This document shows positions 20,591-35,000 of a DNA stretch of 64,000 bases, one piece after another. Origin of the DNA: Rugalucina vietnamica (lineage: Eukaryota; Mollusca; Bivalvia; Lucinida; Lucinidae). Below the pieces are notes generated by a model. That model was not told the origin of the DNA and did no database searches. It was given only the letters and a program-made list of their open reading frames with translations. A program made the position numbers and the translations under genes. Within the stretch, counting starts at the first letter, position 1. Every line of letters begins with the position of its first letter. Location: NCBI GenBank assembly GCA_964017185.1, contig OZ024880.1, forward strand, positions 41,444,329 through 41,508,328, in the 5' to 3' direction.

Positions 20591-21167
20591 CTGTAGTTAC
20601 CTTTCCACTGTTAATTAGATCTGAGCTATTAAGAATAGCAACAAATCTGCCAATGTGAGCCAATTCTGAGTCAAAATATTTTAAGAAATGGTGAAAAAAA
20701 GGAATTTATGATGGGGTTGAGGCCAATATTTTATGCATGTTTTGAGATGTTGCATGTAGGCTAAACTTTTGGCATTCAGTAAACTAGATAACAAAACTGC
20801 AGGGTTGGGGGAGGCTAAAACTGGTGCAAGTAAAAGTATTGCCTTTTTTGCACTTAAAATGTTAAACTGAAAATGTAAGTAAATCAACAACTACAATAAA
20901 CACTAAACAGAACCTGAACAAAATGAGTAATATACTCCTTTTATCAACCTAAGATAGGCCAATATGTGTAAGTGAATCACAAATACCAGACAAAACTAAA
21001 AATAATCTTCACAAAACGAGTAATATACTCTTTTTCTTAGGTAGGTGAATATATGGCGATGTTTCTTGTTCAAATAAAACTCAGGCTTATTTGGCTAGAC
21101 AATCTTAAATAAAATAAAACAAAATAAAGCATGCTTAATGGTGAAGCATACTAAGTTAAAAAATAAA

Positions 21168-21425
21168 TTCATCAGGAAAACATGTCCATGAAATAAATAC
21201 CCCCTAATATCCCACTTTTATACTGTAAAACTAGGGTATGCAGGGGTATAACTTTTTCTCTTATTTTTGCTCCGAAACAGAAGACCATGGAAGCAGTTCT
21301 AAATTGTACCCAAAATCTGTGTTTTGAGCAAAAATAAGAAAAATATCAAATTTTGCAACTGAAAATTTTCAATGTTTACAACTTTAAAAATCTCTGTATA
21401 TTGCATGTGCATGTTTTTATAATGC
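21168..21425 (+). mobile_element. MITE-P copy
   Basis: Left end CATCAGGAAAACATGTCCAT, middle AAAACTAGGGTATGCAGGGG and right end TATTGCATGTGCATGTTTTT are present; the left core arm is deleted. Confidence 0.7.
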
Positions 21426-21441
21426 ATTTCTGGTTATCTTT

Positions 21442-23419
21442 ATTAGCTCACCTGAGCCGAAGGCTCATAGGTGAGCTTATAGTATACCCATGCTCCATCG
21501 TCCGTCCGTCGTCCGTCGTCCACAATTTCAAAGATCTTCTTCTCTGAAACCGCTGGGCCGATTGTTCTCATATTACACATACACCATCTACAGGTAGGGG
21601 GAAAGAATAATTGTGTTTTTTGTTTTGATCGGATAAGGACTCTGGTTGCTATGGCAACTTATGCTTCCCGTAGACTTATAATGGAAAAAAGTGAAAATTG
21701 CAAGTTTTTGCTGTCTTGTTGCAGATATTTGAATTTTGTTTTTGCAGAAATGTTTATTGAGTAGTCCTCTACGTTTCGTGTGACTTTTGTCCTAATCCTT
21801 TATTTTGATTGGTTGCAGGGGCCCCATATAGGGCAAAATTTCGAAAAACATTCAAAAATCTTCTTCTCAGAAACTGTCAAGGGGATTAAGCCTGTACTTT
21901 GTATACATGTTCCTGATAGTGGCCTCTACATAATTTGTGTTTTTTATTCCAGGCGGATAAGAACTCTGGTTGCTATGGCAACTTAAAGTTTCCATAGACA
22001 TATATGGGAAAAGTGGAAATTGGCTATTTTTCCGCTAAAATTGCAGACATTCGAATTTTGTTTTTGCAGAAATGTTTATTGAGTAGTCCCTTACGTTTCG
22101 TGTGACTTTTGTCCTAATCCTTTATTTTGATTGGTTGCAGGGGCCCCATATAGGGCAAAATTTCGAAAAACATTCAAAAATCTTCTCCTCAGAAACTGTC
22201 AAGGGGATTAAGCCTGTACTTTGTATACTTGTTCCTGACAGTGGCCTCTACATAATTTGTGTTTTTTATTCCAGGCGGATAAGAACTCTGGTTGCTATGG
22301 CAACTTAAAGTTTCCATAGACTTATAATGGGAAAAGTGGAAATTGGCTATTTTTCCGCTAAAATTGCAGACATTTGAATTTGTTTTTGCAGAAATGTTTA
22401 TTGAGTAGTGTTTGATGTTTCTTGTGAGTTTTGTTCTAATCCTTTATTTTGATTGGTTGCTGGGCCCTATAAAGGGCAAAATTTTGAAAAAAAAAACATT
22501 CAAAAATCTTCTCCTCAGAAACTGTCAAGTGGATGAATCCTGTACTTTGTATACATGTTCCTGACAGTAGCCTCTACATAATTTGTGTTTTTTATTTCAG
22601 TCGGATAATAACTCTGGTTGCTATGGTAACTTTAAGTTTCCATAGACTTATAATGGGAAAAGTGGAAATTAGCTATTTTTTGAAAACTATTGCAGCCTGA
22701 GATCTGAAAAGTGGTAGATGCAAGCAACTAATGGATGAGATAAAGGTATATGATTAATTTAGGTCAAGGTCATCTCTTGACCTTGGCCGGTCTGTCGTCC
22801 ATACACACTTTTCAAAGATTTTTTTCTCTGAAACCACTTGGCCAATCAAAGCCAAATTTTATATGAAGCATCTATATGAAGTGGGAACCAATGTATATAT
22901 AAATAATCCAGGTCACATGACCATGATGGCCGCCATGTCCATATATGGTAAAAACCCTTAAAATATTTTCTTCTCCAGAACAGGTGAACCGATTTCAACG
23001 AAACTGCATGAAGTATGGATGACTCAAGTATTACAATGTATATATAAATGATGACCCTGTGGTGACCTTGACCTATTATATGGCAAGGTCAACATAGGTC
23101 GTCAATGCATTTGAATGGGGAAAACTTTTAAAATGTCATTTAAAGTGAAAGTCTTGCAGGAAATGGGCAGTAGGACTGAATATAAATGATTCTAAAAAAA
23201 TGGATCTCAGGGGCTCATCTGCATTTAAAATGTTATTTGAAGAGGAAAACCAGCAGGAAATTGGCAAATGGACAGAATATTGGTTATTCTGGAAAAGAAA
23301 ATGGCCCAAGGGCTTCATCTGCCCCTGCACTGGGGTTAAATACCATAATATTCAAATATGTTTATTGGTATATGAAGCAGATCTCAGGTGAGCGTTTACA
23401 GGACCATTGGTCCTCTGGT
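21442..23419 (+). mobile_element. HINE-like element C
   Basis: Starts ATTAGCTCACCTGAGCCGAA with a 5' hairpin (CTCACCTGAGCC-GAA-GGCTCATAGGTGAG). Next is CGTCCGTCCGTCGTCCGTCG. The core has three 322-bp tandem units (starts near 21780, 22102 and 22424). It ends CTCAGGTGAGCG and a hairpin AGGACCATTGGTCCT. The 5' GCTCACCTGAG and 3' CTCAGGTGAGC are exact complements. The duplicated 68-codon frames (21780, 22102) are by-products of the core. Confidence 0.8.
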
Positions 23420-23588
23420 TTTATTCTACTTTTGAAAGTAGTTCACTGAGTTGCTGTATTTTATTGATTCAATATGTTTCAATGTTCATGAAACATAATG
23501 TTCATGATTTCCCTGCATGTTTTTTCTCACCCAATGTATGTTGTGATTTAACTATAGTATACATCCTTACATTTCACATAATGAAAAA

Positions 23589-23822
23589 TGAACCACTGCA
23601 TAAGAAAACCAACAAAATGCTTGGGCAAAAACAAAGGCGCAGATCAGCTTCGCGGTAACCGCCAAGCTGATCAGCCCCTTTGCTTTGCTACATAGAAAGT
23701 ACAATCCCTCTTCTACTTAAATACAAAAATTCAAGCCTCTAGCCATCTTCTATGACTGTACAGCCTGATTTGTGTTGGACCTGGTCGGAACCCAAATTGT
23801 TGGTTTTCTCATGCACAGGCTC
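23589..23822 (+). mobile_element. MITE-G copy
   Basis: Full-length; core CTTCGCGGTAACCGCCAAG carries one mismatch; right terminus TTTTCTCATGCACAGGCTC. Confidence 0.8.
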
Positions 23823-23878
23823 AAATGGGATTTACTGGGTATACATATACACATGTATACATATATACTTAAAACCAT

Positions 23879-24708
23879 TAAAAACGCAACTGATATACAG
23901 GTTATTTCTACCTTTCAGGGACACCTTGTGCGCTTTGTTTATAGCGAAGTCAGCTTGCCACTCGCCCGAGAATCGTTCAGCGAAAACTGAACTCAATTTA
24001 GCACTTCTGGTTGATTTTTGGGTGAAAAATGACAAAATCATTAAAATTTGATTTTAAACCCATTCAACCTTGCATAGCAACCCAATTTCAATGCGGAAGT
24101 ATGCGGCCGAATACCAGCAACAAAAAAAACGGTGTAATACCGACAATTCCACCTGATGGAAAGCCCAAGATTAATTTCCAAATGTTCAAATTTTCCAAAA
24201 AATGCCACAGATTTTGAGAATCTACCGAAACTTTAATAAAACAGAATCATTCCATAGTTTGGACACAGGAGATGTTACGTTCTAGCATATGGGTCCATTT
24301 TATGACAGTTTTAATTTTCAAAAATGGCATTCTTGAATTCACTTCCGGTTTTCATGTACTGACTTTGATGGCCTTTTATAAAATCAAAACTTGAAAAAAA
24401 CAATCTATGGAATGGTTTACATAGACTTTAAAGCAATATTGGCATTGGCCGAAAGTTTGAACACAAAAGAGCTAGTCATAAAGGTTAACGTATAGCTGGA
24501 TTGATAAGGTGCATTTGCTTTTGTTTTGTCCATGTTTGAGTTGTGTCCCTTAATCGACAAACGCAGATCGCTTTACTTCACTTGCTAATTTAGCACAAGA
24601 CGAATATGGCCTTCATATCGGGACGACAATTTCATGATTTTATATAAGAACATTGTGGAAATATCCAAGAATCGTTGGATAGGTTATATGCTGAAAGTTG
24701 CGTTTTTA
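23879..24708. mobile_element. ~830-bp element with TAAAAACGCAACT inverted ends
   Basis: TAAAAACGCAACT at 23879-23891 and its complement AGTTGCGTTTTTA at 24696-24708. No coding region and no clear target duplication, so only moderate support. Confidence 0.45.
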
Positions 24709-24949
24709 CTGGCTTCAAGTATAGTATTTTTCTCAATTTTTGTGGTTACCCACAATCTGGTTATCCACAATCCATTTGAGTAAAAGCTTAACACACCAGA
24801 ATTGTTCATCTGAAACTCTTCGATTTTTAGGATTGTAAAACATGTATTTGAATAGAAGTACATGTATGTTGATGTACACATATGAGCTTGTCATCATTTT
24901 ACATTAGGTTGTGGTTTTGACTACTTTAACAAGTCCTAGCTACACACTG

Positions 24950-25412
24950 GTTATCAAGAGATCCAAATTAGCCCTGATATGGCACTAAAGCAAATGTCAA
25001 TTTATGTTGTCTCTTCTTAAGTATAACAAAACGCATTAGGATGGTTTAGAATGAGTTTAAGTGACAACTAAGGATCTCAGTATTAAGAGGTTTTTATCAT
25101 GTTTGATTACTATGAACGGAAATGGACTTCAAATGTTTTCCCCTTCATTTTTACCAAAATCTGGTGATATTATATCAAAAATCTGAAAACAGTGAAATTT
25201 GACACCTTACTTTCTAGACGATTTGTGCAGAACATGTTGATTTCTCTAGAAATAAACTGATGATACTGTCTTAAAAATAATATACTAAGCTATTGCTTTA
25301 TAAAAATATCTTGGATATTTGCTCAAATCATTGAAATATCAGCTTTTAAATTTTATCGATTGCAGCTTTGACAACCCAGCCGAGACAGCATATTTCCAAT
25401 AAATACCATACA
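24950..25412 (+). repeat. Dispersed repeat (copy 2, uninterrupted)
   Basis: Paralogue of 19375-20590 without the TTA element; serves as its empty-site control. Confidence 0.65.
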
Positions 25413-25648
25413 TATACCGTAGTGACCTATCCGGGGCTTATTGGATTCGAGTCCAGAGACAAAGTGTCTGAGAACAACCTATACGGGTTTATGCGACAAT
25501 AGGTAATAAATACCCATCTGGCATCAACTTTCCACGGATTCTAATAATTGCAGATATTTGAATACTCCAGCCTTTTTGGTTTCATCCGTGTTAGTTGTTA
25601 CCAGTCAGTTTGGTTGTGTCTGGATAACCAGTGTAAACAATAAAAAAA

Positions 25649-26083
25649 TTAATACACGCATGATTCCATGAATGGCCCCGAGTTGTATATTTTCTGCACT
25701 TCTTGCATGTACTGAAACCTGTCGGCATGAAACATGCCATTTCCACTTGACTGAGTCATGTTCATTGGCGGAAACTGACCAATAGGCGACTGTGGCGGTA
25801 GTTGCGCATGTGCAAAAGGAATGGACTGGTTCTCGGGTGAGTGACTTTGCTCCCTGTAGTAAGAGTCGTGTGACGTTGATGAGTCTGTTTTCAAAATGGG
25901 TCGGTGATTATCTGGGAAAGCCATAGAAAATAAGGCCTCCGGATCACAAACAAACTTATATACATATCTCTCCCCAGCAACCTTCTGCATGATTCCTTTC
26001 TCATAATAATATCTGAGGGATCTGCTTAGTTTGTCATAGTTCATAGCAGGTCTGTTTTTCTGTAGTCCCCAGCGCCTTGCAAC
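25649..26083 (-). CDS. ETV1/4/5: ETV1/4/5 terminal coding exon (second half of ETS domain)
   Basis: Acceptor TTTTCTAG before GTT (26083), phase 0, 144 codons plus stop. It codes [18 protein letters not shown], the recognition helix with both DNA-contacting Arg residues (SRSLR), then [21 protein letters not shown] Ser/Gln/Pro-rich tail follows ([13 protein letters not shown]), ending [10 protein letters not shown]. Confidence 0.97.
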   Translation of the reverse strand, partial: VARRWGLQKNRPAMNYDKLSRSLRYYYEKGIMQKVAGERYVYKFVCDPEALFSMAFPDNHRPILKTDSSTSHDSYYREQSHSPENQSIPFAHAQLPPQSPIGQFPPMNMTQSSGNGMFHADRFQYMQEVQKIYNSGPFMESCVY

Positions 26084-29000
26084 CTAGAAAAGTGATAATT
26101 CTTTTATAAGAGCTACCGCGTGAAAGCACCAACAGTCTGGGTTTCCGATCCTGTCCAACACAAACTGGCCTGTTTGTTACTGTGAACTGCTGACCTGCGT
26201 CTTTGTTTTCGCATATGCAAGGCTCATTAAGATAAGCGACTTATGGTGGCAATTTGGTTTGAAGCAAACTCAAGAAAACGTATGTCTTCGTTGATGTTGG
26301 TTGCAAAAATTATGCATTTCTAATTGTTTCTTAGAATTCTGATCTTAATAGCAAAGATGCAAAATTTGCTTTGCAGCCTTTGCACATGAAAAAGAAATTC
26401 CAGTTCTTCGCAGCCAACTTGGACACCATCATAGAGCCAACTATACATGACGACTAATTTTAGTTAGCATACAAGAAAGAAGCAGTCACTTCCAAAAAAA
26501 AAAAAGGTACAAGTAGGCAACGATCAGGAAAATATGCAATCAGAAAAAGATTACCACTCCAAAAACCGTAGTGGGAAAAAAGTAAATTAACAATCAGGTA
26601 CTTATATACCATGAAAACATATCGTAATCCGAATGAGCAGCTATTTTCCCAATAGGTGGCCACCCAGTTACCTAAACTTAACTAAAAATATGATAACATA
26701 CATAAAGCGCCAACAGCACAAAAATTAACACCAAGACAAAAACAATAAGAAGCACCACAGAAGTATCGCCTTGGAACGATCAGTAATATAAAATTACTGG
26801 CGGGCTTAAATCGATTTTACAGGTTTTTAACCTCACCCTCAGATTCTGCAGTGGTTCACAACATTTAGTTAGTTGTTCGGTCCTCTAGCTAGTCAATGAA
26901 TCATCATGGACATACAAAGAAATCATGATAAATACCATGATGAATCAAAAACGAGGACTCACAGATTGAGTAAGCTGCCCAACGATGGAGATCCCTAGGC
27001 GCCAAATAACTTACTGACTCCGGAGCAAATGAAAAACACCAGTTGAACCCCGATGGGCGAGACAAGAAGCTCCAGTCCCAACCAACTAAAATGAATAGCT
27101 TTAAGTCCAAGTTGCGATCAAACTGTTCAAGGGGCTTATTGTGTCGTCTTCAGTATGAAATCCATCAAACGTTTTCAGTGGTCTGTGTTTATGCTCCCAT
27201 TAAACTACCCCACAACCCCGACTTATCAATCTGAAGTACGATTTTAGATGCCTATAGGTCACCGCTCTCCCCGGATTTTAACATAAATTACTAGGCTCAT
27301 ATGACAGCCCCAGTGGACGTATGAAGTCGCAACAACGTCAGAACTTAATAGACGTCAGCATGACGTCAAACGACAATGACTAACATCTAACAAGACGTCA
27401 TGGCTGCTATGGTATAATATTTACATTCCTGATGTTTTAATGAATCTCTAGACTGAAATAACATCGTGTCACGCGAAGTCACATGATCCATACTTGACGT
27501 CATAAAAACATGACTAACCAATTTGATTGGACGCTATTAACGTCATGACGTCATTGGTGCCGTCCTGCTTTTTGAACATACACTGTGTTTAAATTCTCTA
27601 TTTGATTGTAAATATGGTCGTCTTGAAAATTTTTCAACAAGTGATAGAGACAAATCATGAAATGCATATAAATAAATAAGAAATGAGTTTAAAATGGACC
27701 TCTTCGTGCTTCATTCATTTTGCACGCGACCCACTGTGGTTCATGGCTCCATGAACATCAGACTGAAAATGAAATTCATTTCTTAAATGTTGTTACCTCC
27801 TCGGGTTCGATCAGTTTAAACTCCAGTCCCCTCCCCGTCCAAGCGATGAATGCTGAGTTTGCGGCTGGGTCGTCCAGGAGAGCCACCAGGAACTGCCACA
27901 GCTGTAGGGAGCCGCGTCTCTGGTAGGTAGGGTGGGGCAAATCTCGATAACGTTCAAAGTATAAATCCCTGTAGAACTCAGCTTTGATGTCCACCCCTGT
28001 GGTGAGTAAAAATGACAAAAGAAATATAATAGATATCCCGGTATGAATCAGCCCCTTGGCTTCAGGCGAAACATTAAGCGACCATGTCATGAAGAGAAAA
28101 AATTGACAATGAACAACTTTTTAGCAGTCGGAAAAGAAACCTCCGTGTACAAGGCAGCACAACTTGGTGTCCATATAAACTATTAAAGGAAAACATCTGA
28201 AATTTTGCAGCCATCTTCCATCGGCACTCACCACGTCTCTTGAATGGGGCTTATTTTCAATTCTGAAAGTTGAACGACAAACTCAAAATTTATTAAATAA
28301 ACAGTGTTTTGGACGTGTCCTTTTAGTATAGTAAACAAGTAAATAATGGTGATTTTTGATATTTGAGCCGCCTCGTGGGAAAACTAACAATGTGGTTTCC
28401 GAAAAGGTCTGACACAAACCGGCCTGTACAGCTACAGAAGCAGGCTAGAAGCTTCAAATTTTGGAGTTAAGTAGAGGAGGAATTGTACTATCCGAGTAGC
28501 GAAAACACTGCCTGTGTTTTACAAAATACTCCTACAAGCATACTAAACATAATTTAAAAAGAAATATACCATTCTGAAGATGAACTGTCCCAGTGTTGTT
28601 TAATATAAAATTCAAATAGATTGAGTGAATACTTTTATATAAAAAGGCTGTTACAAAAGAGGCAAAAAAACTTCTGGAAGAAAACAATTTTTCTTCATTT
28701 TTATACAGATGGCTTAGGTGTAATTTTTGGTGTATATATTCAAACTTTACATCACACAACAGCCCAATATGTGCTTAAACAGATGACATATTTTGCTTGA
28801 ATAAAAATGCAATATACAAGAAGGAGTAGTTCGTAGAAACTGACCACTATAAACACATATTTTCTTACTTATTCTCCATGTAAATACCTATTGGGCATAT
28901 TCTAAAACCTGGCCTGACTCCAAGTCACACATACATTGGAAAATGATATTAGCAGTACTGAAGTTTCAAGTCCCTGTAAATTTACTGTCCCTGTCAAAAT

Positions 29001-32000
29001 GGATAGACATAATGTCAATGTCTGTTAATTTTATTCTCCTAAGAAACTTCGTTTTCATTGATGTTTATTATTTAATGTTTGCTGAACTGTTAAACTTTGA
29101 ACAGTTTAATAGTAATGATTAACAAAGGTTTGTTGTTGTTTTACAAGTTTGTTTTGCAGAAAAGTCCGTCATGCTACTCTATCAACAAGCAGTACACCGA
29201 GATAGATTACAAATGAAACTCCTTTTGATCAAGCTTTTGTTGATATAAATAATTTTACTGATGTAAACTTCATACCAAAACAATGGCGTTTTTGTCACGT
29301 GGCTGATACCGAAAATATTTAATAGCTGTATTTGGTGTCTCTATATTAGGACTTGCCTTAACCAAATAAGCCCCAAATGTGCTTGTGTATGCTATACCAT
29401 CACCTTAAAGAATGCATATTGCTGTTTCAATGGGCTTTTCATACGTTGTTTCTGACAAACAAATCAATTACACACACTTTAACATTTGTCGGCGACTTCA
29501 ATCAGCGGCAAGTTCTTTGATGACGGACTCTGCTGTTTTCTAATTAACTTTGGATGGATTTTATGCAACCGAAGAGTCGGGGTTAATCGGACTGACAGAT
29601 TGTTTCTATCTGCTTATTATGCATGACCGGTCTGACTTAGGATATGCGCAAAAGGCAGCATGCCCATCATAAAAAGCACAGTCTTTTATTTTAGGTCGCT
29701 TTCAGCCTTTTAGTATATTTGGTGGTCGGATGGGAATATAGACCCCCACCCATTGGGACCTAAAGGAAAAGATGTACTGATTGTGCCTCCATGCAAAGTG
29801 GTTTCAAGTCGAACCATCCAAACAGATAAGCCTTAGTGGCTTACTTGGGTGGTTATAAAAATTTTAAAAAGGTACAAGCAGGCAAAGATCAAGGCGCAAT
29901 CAGAAAAAGATTCCCACTCCAAAAACCGAGGTGGGAAAAAACCAAACTTAGCCGAATGAGCAGCTATTTTCCCAATAGGTGGCCACTCAGGTGGCTACCT
30001 TAAATTAACTAAAAATATGAAAACATACATAAGGCGCCAACAGCACAAAAATTTTAAACACCAAGGCATAAAACAAAAAGAACCACTATAGAAGTATCGC
30101 CTTGGAACGATCAGTAACACAAAGTTACTGACAGGCTTAAACCGGTTTTACATGACCATAACCTCACCCTCAGCTTCTGCAGTGGTTCATAACATTTAGT
30201 TATGTCCCCCTCCGAAGGGGTGGGGACATATTGTTTTTGGTGTGGATCCCGTCGGCGTCAGCGTCGGCGGCGTAGCTTTTTGTCTGCACGATATCTCCTG
30301 AACCACATGATGGATTTAGACCAAACTGGCACAGAAACTTCATTGGGACAGCCAAATGGAGTGATTAGATTTCGGTGACCCTGACCTAATTTTCAAGGTC
30401 ACAAAGGTCAATTAACTGTTTGAAAATCCAGGTGTCTCTATTCGTTTCCGCTTTCTTCAAACGTTGCATATTAGTTTGTACCGGCAAGGAGTGGTTTGGG
30501 ATTGTAGATGGGTAAATTTCGTCAAACGACCTTAGAGTTATGGCCCTTGATTGAGGTTAAAAATTGCATTTTGTTCGTTTCCGCTCTCTAACTTGAGTAG
30601 TTTTTGACCGATTTTCTTCAAACTTTGCATATGAGTTGATATCGGCAAGGAGTGGTTTGGGATTGTAGATGGGTAAATTTCGTGAAACTTCAAACTTTAT
30701 ACATATGGAAAGTTGAAACGTGATATTTTAAAATGTCTGTTGGTATATATTGGTCTTAATTTAAAATGTCTGTTGGTATATATTTTTCAGGGTTATGTGT
30801 AAAAATTTACAAAATTAAAAGTGGGCTGGGGCAGAGAGGGGGGGCATATGTTTTCCTCTGAAAACTCCTTCTAGTTAGTTCTTCGGTCCTCGTGGTGAAT
30901 CTCTTACTAGTCAATGAATCATCAAGAACAAACAAATAAATCATGATAAACATCCTGATGAATCAAAAACCAGGACTCACAGATTGAGTAAGCTGCCCGA
31001 CGATGGAGATCCCTGGGCGCCGAATAACCTACTAACTCCGGAGCAAAAGAAAAACACCAGTTGGACCCCGGTGGGCCAAGCAACAGGCAAGAAGCTCCGG
31101 CCCGAACCAACTAAAATTGAATAGCTTTAAGTGGGGGCCATCATAGTCTGACGCCCGACCCACTGGCACTGTATATTACTGGTGAAAGGATGAAGCATAG
31201 TTATCAACCATGATTGGGTCAAAAACTAAGCATGCAGACTGTCGCATACCATTTAAGTTATATTCTATACGTCTGTAACGTGTTATGATTTTTCTGAAAC
31301 TGAAAAGAAAAATTATTACTTCCTATAAGTTTCTTAATTGTAGAAAAACAAAGTTACCAGAAAATTCAGGTTCAGAAAGGCCCTCACTTAAAAGCATCTT
31401 TAACCCACCAATATATTTGGAAATCAATTCATAGTGTCTACGATAAAATTTAGAAAAGGTTTTTCGAAGTTTATGATACCGATAGCCCTGTTGGATAAGT
31501 TTGGCCGTTAAACATTTATTTCGAGCGTTGAAGTGTGTAACATGATTGCAGACTTTAGCAAACCTAATATGTTGCGAAAAGCACTTTTTTGGTGTGATGA
31601 CATCCTTATTTTGTCTTAAAGTCCCATAAAATGGAGTCAATGTCCCGACATGACCATAGCTGTTGACTGAGATGTAAAGAATCAACTAAAACAAACAGTA
31701 TATTTGGGAGAGCTACAAGGTGTTTCTGATGACTTCATTACGTCCACGATACGAACTGATGCGAGTTTCATAGGGGAGATTAACATTGTCCTAAAATCAA
31801 CTCATAAAGCATCATCGACTGAATTTTAACCGTTTTGTTAAAAAACAAAAACAAAAAACAAACTTGCTCTTGAACGGGGAATACACACATATTGCAGCTT
31901 CTGTACAATTGTTCTTCGAGACAAAAATGTTTTGTATGACTGTAACATATGGCATAGTCTTTGAATCGCGTCTCGAGAAAACTATACGTGCGGAAAGAAA

Positions 32001-35000
32001 AGACGCAAAAGCCGGCGTAACTGTGCATTTTATCCGCGCCTTTGCTTTGCTACTTCGCATGTCTAATTTTCAAACCAGACATTCAGTCGACTGTTGCTGT
32101 ACAACCACCTAGTTGTACCCGATCTGATTAGATACCACGAAGCCAGGTATTCTTGAAGCGCAGCGAAGCAACACAATTGTGTTATGTTTTCTGCGATTCT
32201 ACTGAGGAAACGAGGTAAATATTTGATTGTCTTCCATATTCTTATTATTAATCATTAACAAGATCTGTAAGTGTATTTAGTAACGAGACTGCGCCTGCCT
32301 TCTGAGCTTAACAGTGTTCCTTATTCCTTATTCTTCTAATGATTTTTCATTACTGAAGAAAGGATGTTCACAGAGTACTGGTTAACGATTTCATTTGACG
32401 AAGTCTGCCCAGAAACTACGGGGGCACGATAGAACAGTTTAAGATTTTTTATTTTATTTATTTTTTTTTTTTTTCGTGAGATTTGGTGCTTTATGCTCTC
32501 AAATATTTATTTTTCTGCAAAGTTTTACAATAAGGGATTCATGATAAGATGTGCAGACAGCTGTCAAAGGCTGAGAAAATATACAAACATCATCATTGTT
32601 TCATATCTCTGTAGATATGAATGTAATTCGAAACAACAAATACTAAGACTTTTTGGTGCAATATATTCACATATCTTCATATGATTCTCGTTTCATTTCA
32701 GCCGTGAAATGGTGATATCAAGCTACCAAGTCTGTGTTCTTGTTAGCTATGTGCTCGTTGCACACGCCTGTAGGTGGAAGTGCAAGTACCCTGAGAGCAA
32801 ACCCCTTTGCCAATTTCCAGACTGGCTGCAAAATGACGGAGATGGCGATGCTTGGCTGTTTCGACCTACATCAGAATTATCAGTTCTAGCGACGATTGAC
32901 GGAGGTACAATTTTTGCTACCGAATGTAGAGTGGGGAATAACCGGCGAGTTGAAGATTGCGAAGAAGAATCAGTTTCAAACTGCAGAAAACGCCATACAG
33001 ATGACAAATATTTGGTTCAAATGACGGACCTAACAGATGAAATGCCAATGTTTCGGTGCATTCAATTTATAAAGAGAAGCGATACAGTTGTGGAGGTAAA
33101 GTCGTCTGATTTTCAAAAGAAAGAGGACGACGCGCTGTGCTCCAACCAGCTGACGTTTATACAGGGATCGCCGTTGATTCGAACAAACAACGGATTAATA
33201 ACAAACAAAATGACTCCACCCTGTCTTATTCACGGTGCTTTTTCATACAATGCCAGAGAGCATGGCTCCAACTGTACTTTGAGAGGTCACCTCAAAAGTG
33301 ACTGTATGCCTAAAAGAGGTATAGCATTTTTGTTTGAAAAGAATGAATGTCAAAATAAATCACTTTTGCTTGAATTCAGTTGCTTGGCAACGTGGAAAGA
33401 TGAAAATTCGGGCAACTTATACTCTGTGGTCTCTAGGAATGACAACGACTCGGAAGATTCAGAGATTTGGTGTTTGTTTATCGAGCAAGGTGATTTTGAC
33501 GAATCCGGTATCATGATGACAAAAAGTGGTTGCAGACATTACAGCGATGGATACCAGAGCCAAGATTTACACTTCAGAATCGCAATAGATAACAATGAAA
33601 CATGCCATGCTTTCCCCGAAATGGTTAACAATAAGTCTGCGACTGCAGCTAGTAACCAACTTCTTTATATGATGCTTGCCTGCTTAGTATTTTGTAACAT
33701 GTTACTTCATGTGTCCATCATATAATGTTCACCGAACCCTATTTTACTTACGGTGTTTAATGGGTATAACTATAGAATGTGTGTATTATATATTGCCCAT
33801 GAGTAGTGTGGCTAGGATAACTGACCGTATCGATATGCTTTTTTATTTTATACTTTACTTTCGAAACCACTTGATAAAATTGGTATTTTCATTGATATGA
33901 AATTTCACTTATATCAAATCTCACTGATATCAAAAGTCACTAGTGACTGATATCAGCCTATATCTTCACTGTAGATTTTGGATTACTTCTGACGTTTCCA
34001 TTTACTTGACGTCATTAAATGTGTCTCACATCAGAAATTCAAACGCCTATAACTCTGTTATTTGTGAACGAAAACATAAAGTGTGGGTATTCATTTTCTT
34101 AGTTAGAACGTAAGGAACAATGTGGTACCAAAATTATTTGTGTTTTCAAAAATTTTTGGTGTTTGCATTTTCACCGTCTGCCTTGTGAATTGGAAAATGC
34201 CCGTGTATTGTATAAAATTATAAATAAAAAGGAAATTTGTTTTTTTTGTGAATACCAAATATATTTCATCTCGTGAGTTGAAAACATAAAAAATTTCACT
34301 CGTGCTGCGCATTTGTTAAAATTCTGATGGTTTCAACTCACTCGATGAAATATATTTGGTATTCACCTCAAAAAAGCAAATATCCTCTACAGCTTTTCAC
34401 CGTTGACGTATGAGCGATAAACTTACTAAACCGATTTTGAAGAAGAAGAAAAAAACGGCCACTTTTGTTCTTATAGCATCTAGTTTAAAACCACCCCTCA
34501 TCGCTGCGGTCTTAACCCGTGAATGTCTACGCCCACACGTTTCTTCGGGGTAATGAAACACTGAAACTGTCATATGTTTTTCTTCAAAATTCGAAACATT
34601 TTCATTCAATAATATACAAATATACATGTACAATATTCAGATGTCTTGAAACATTATGACCACATGCCTCGTGTTTTGCACATTTCGAAGCCAATTTAGA
34701 TATCATTTATACCATTCGGCTTTTTGGCTATACCATTCGGCGTTTCGTGTGCGCCAGTTTGCTTCAATAACCTGATGTGCAATTTTCTAATGAAATAGAT
34801 CCTGTATTGAAAGAAAAGGTGGATAAACCTCGGTCTAATCGCCATAGAAAATAAATATTTAAGTTTAGCCTCAGAAACTAAATGCCATTAAAGAAACCAT
34901 GCTTACAATGAGAACGAAAGAAAACAACACAATGGAAAGTAAACACGTTGGATGTTTTCAAACCTATATCTTTCGAGATTGTCTGAGAAATATCGCCCAT

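Noticed and set aside
21780..22308. Two nearly identical 68-codon frames suggesting duplicated genes
   Set aside because: They are the 322-bp tandem units of HINE-like element C; the surrounding non-coding sequence is equally conserved.
31620..31685. Start of the 120-codon minus-strand frame as a true protein start
   Set aside because: This part matches a SINE-like tail (CCGACATGACCATAGCTGTT) seen elsewhere; the retroelement coding part begins after it.
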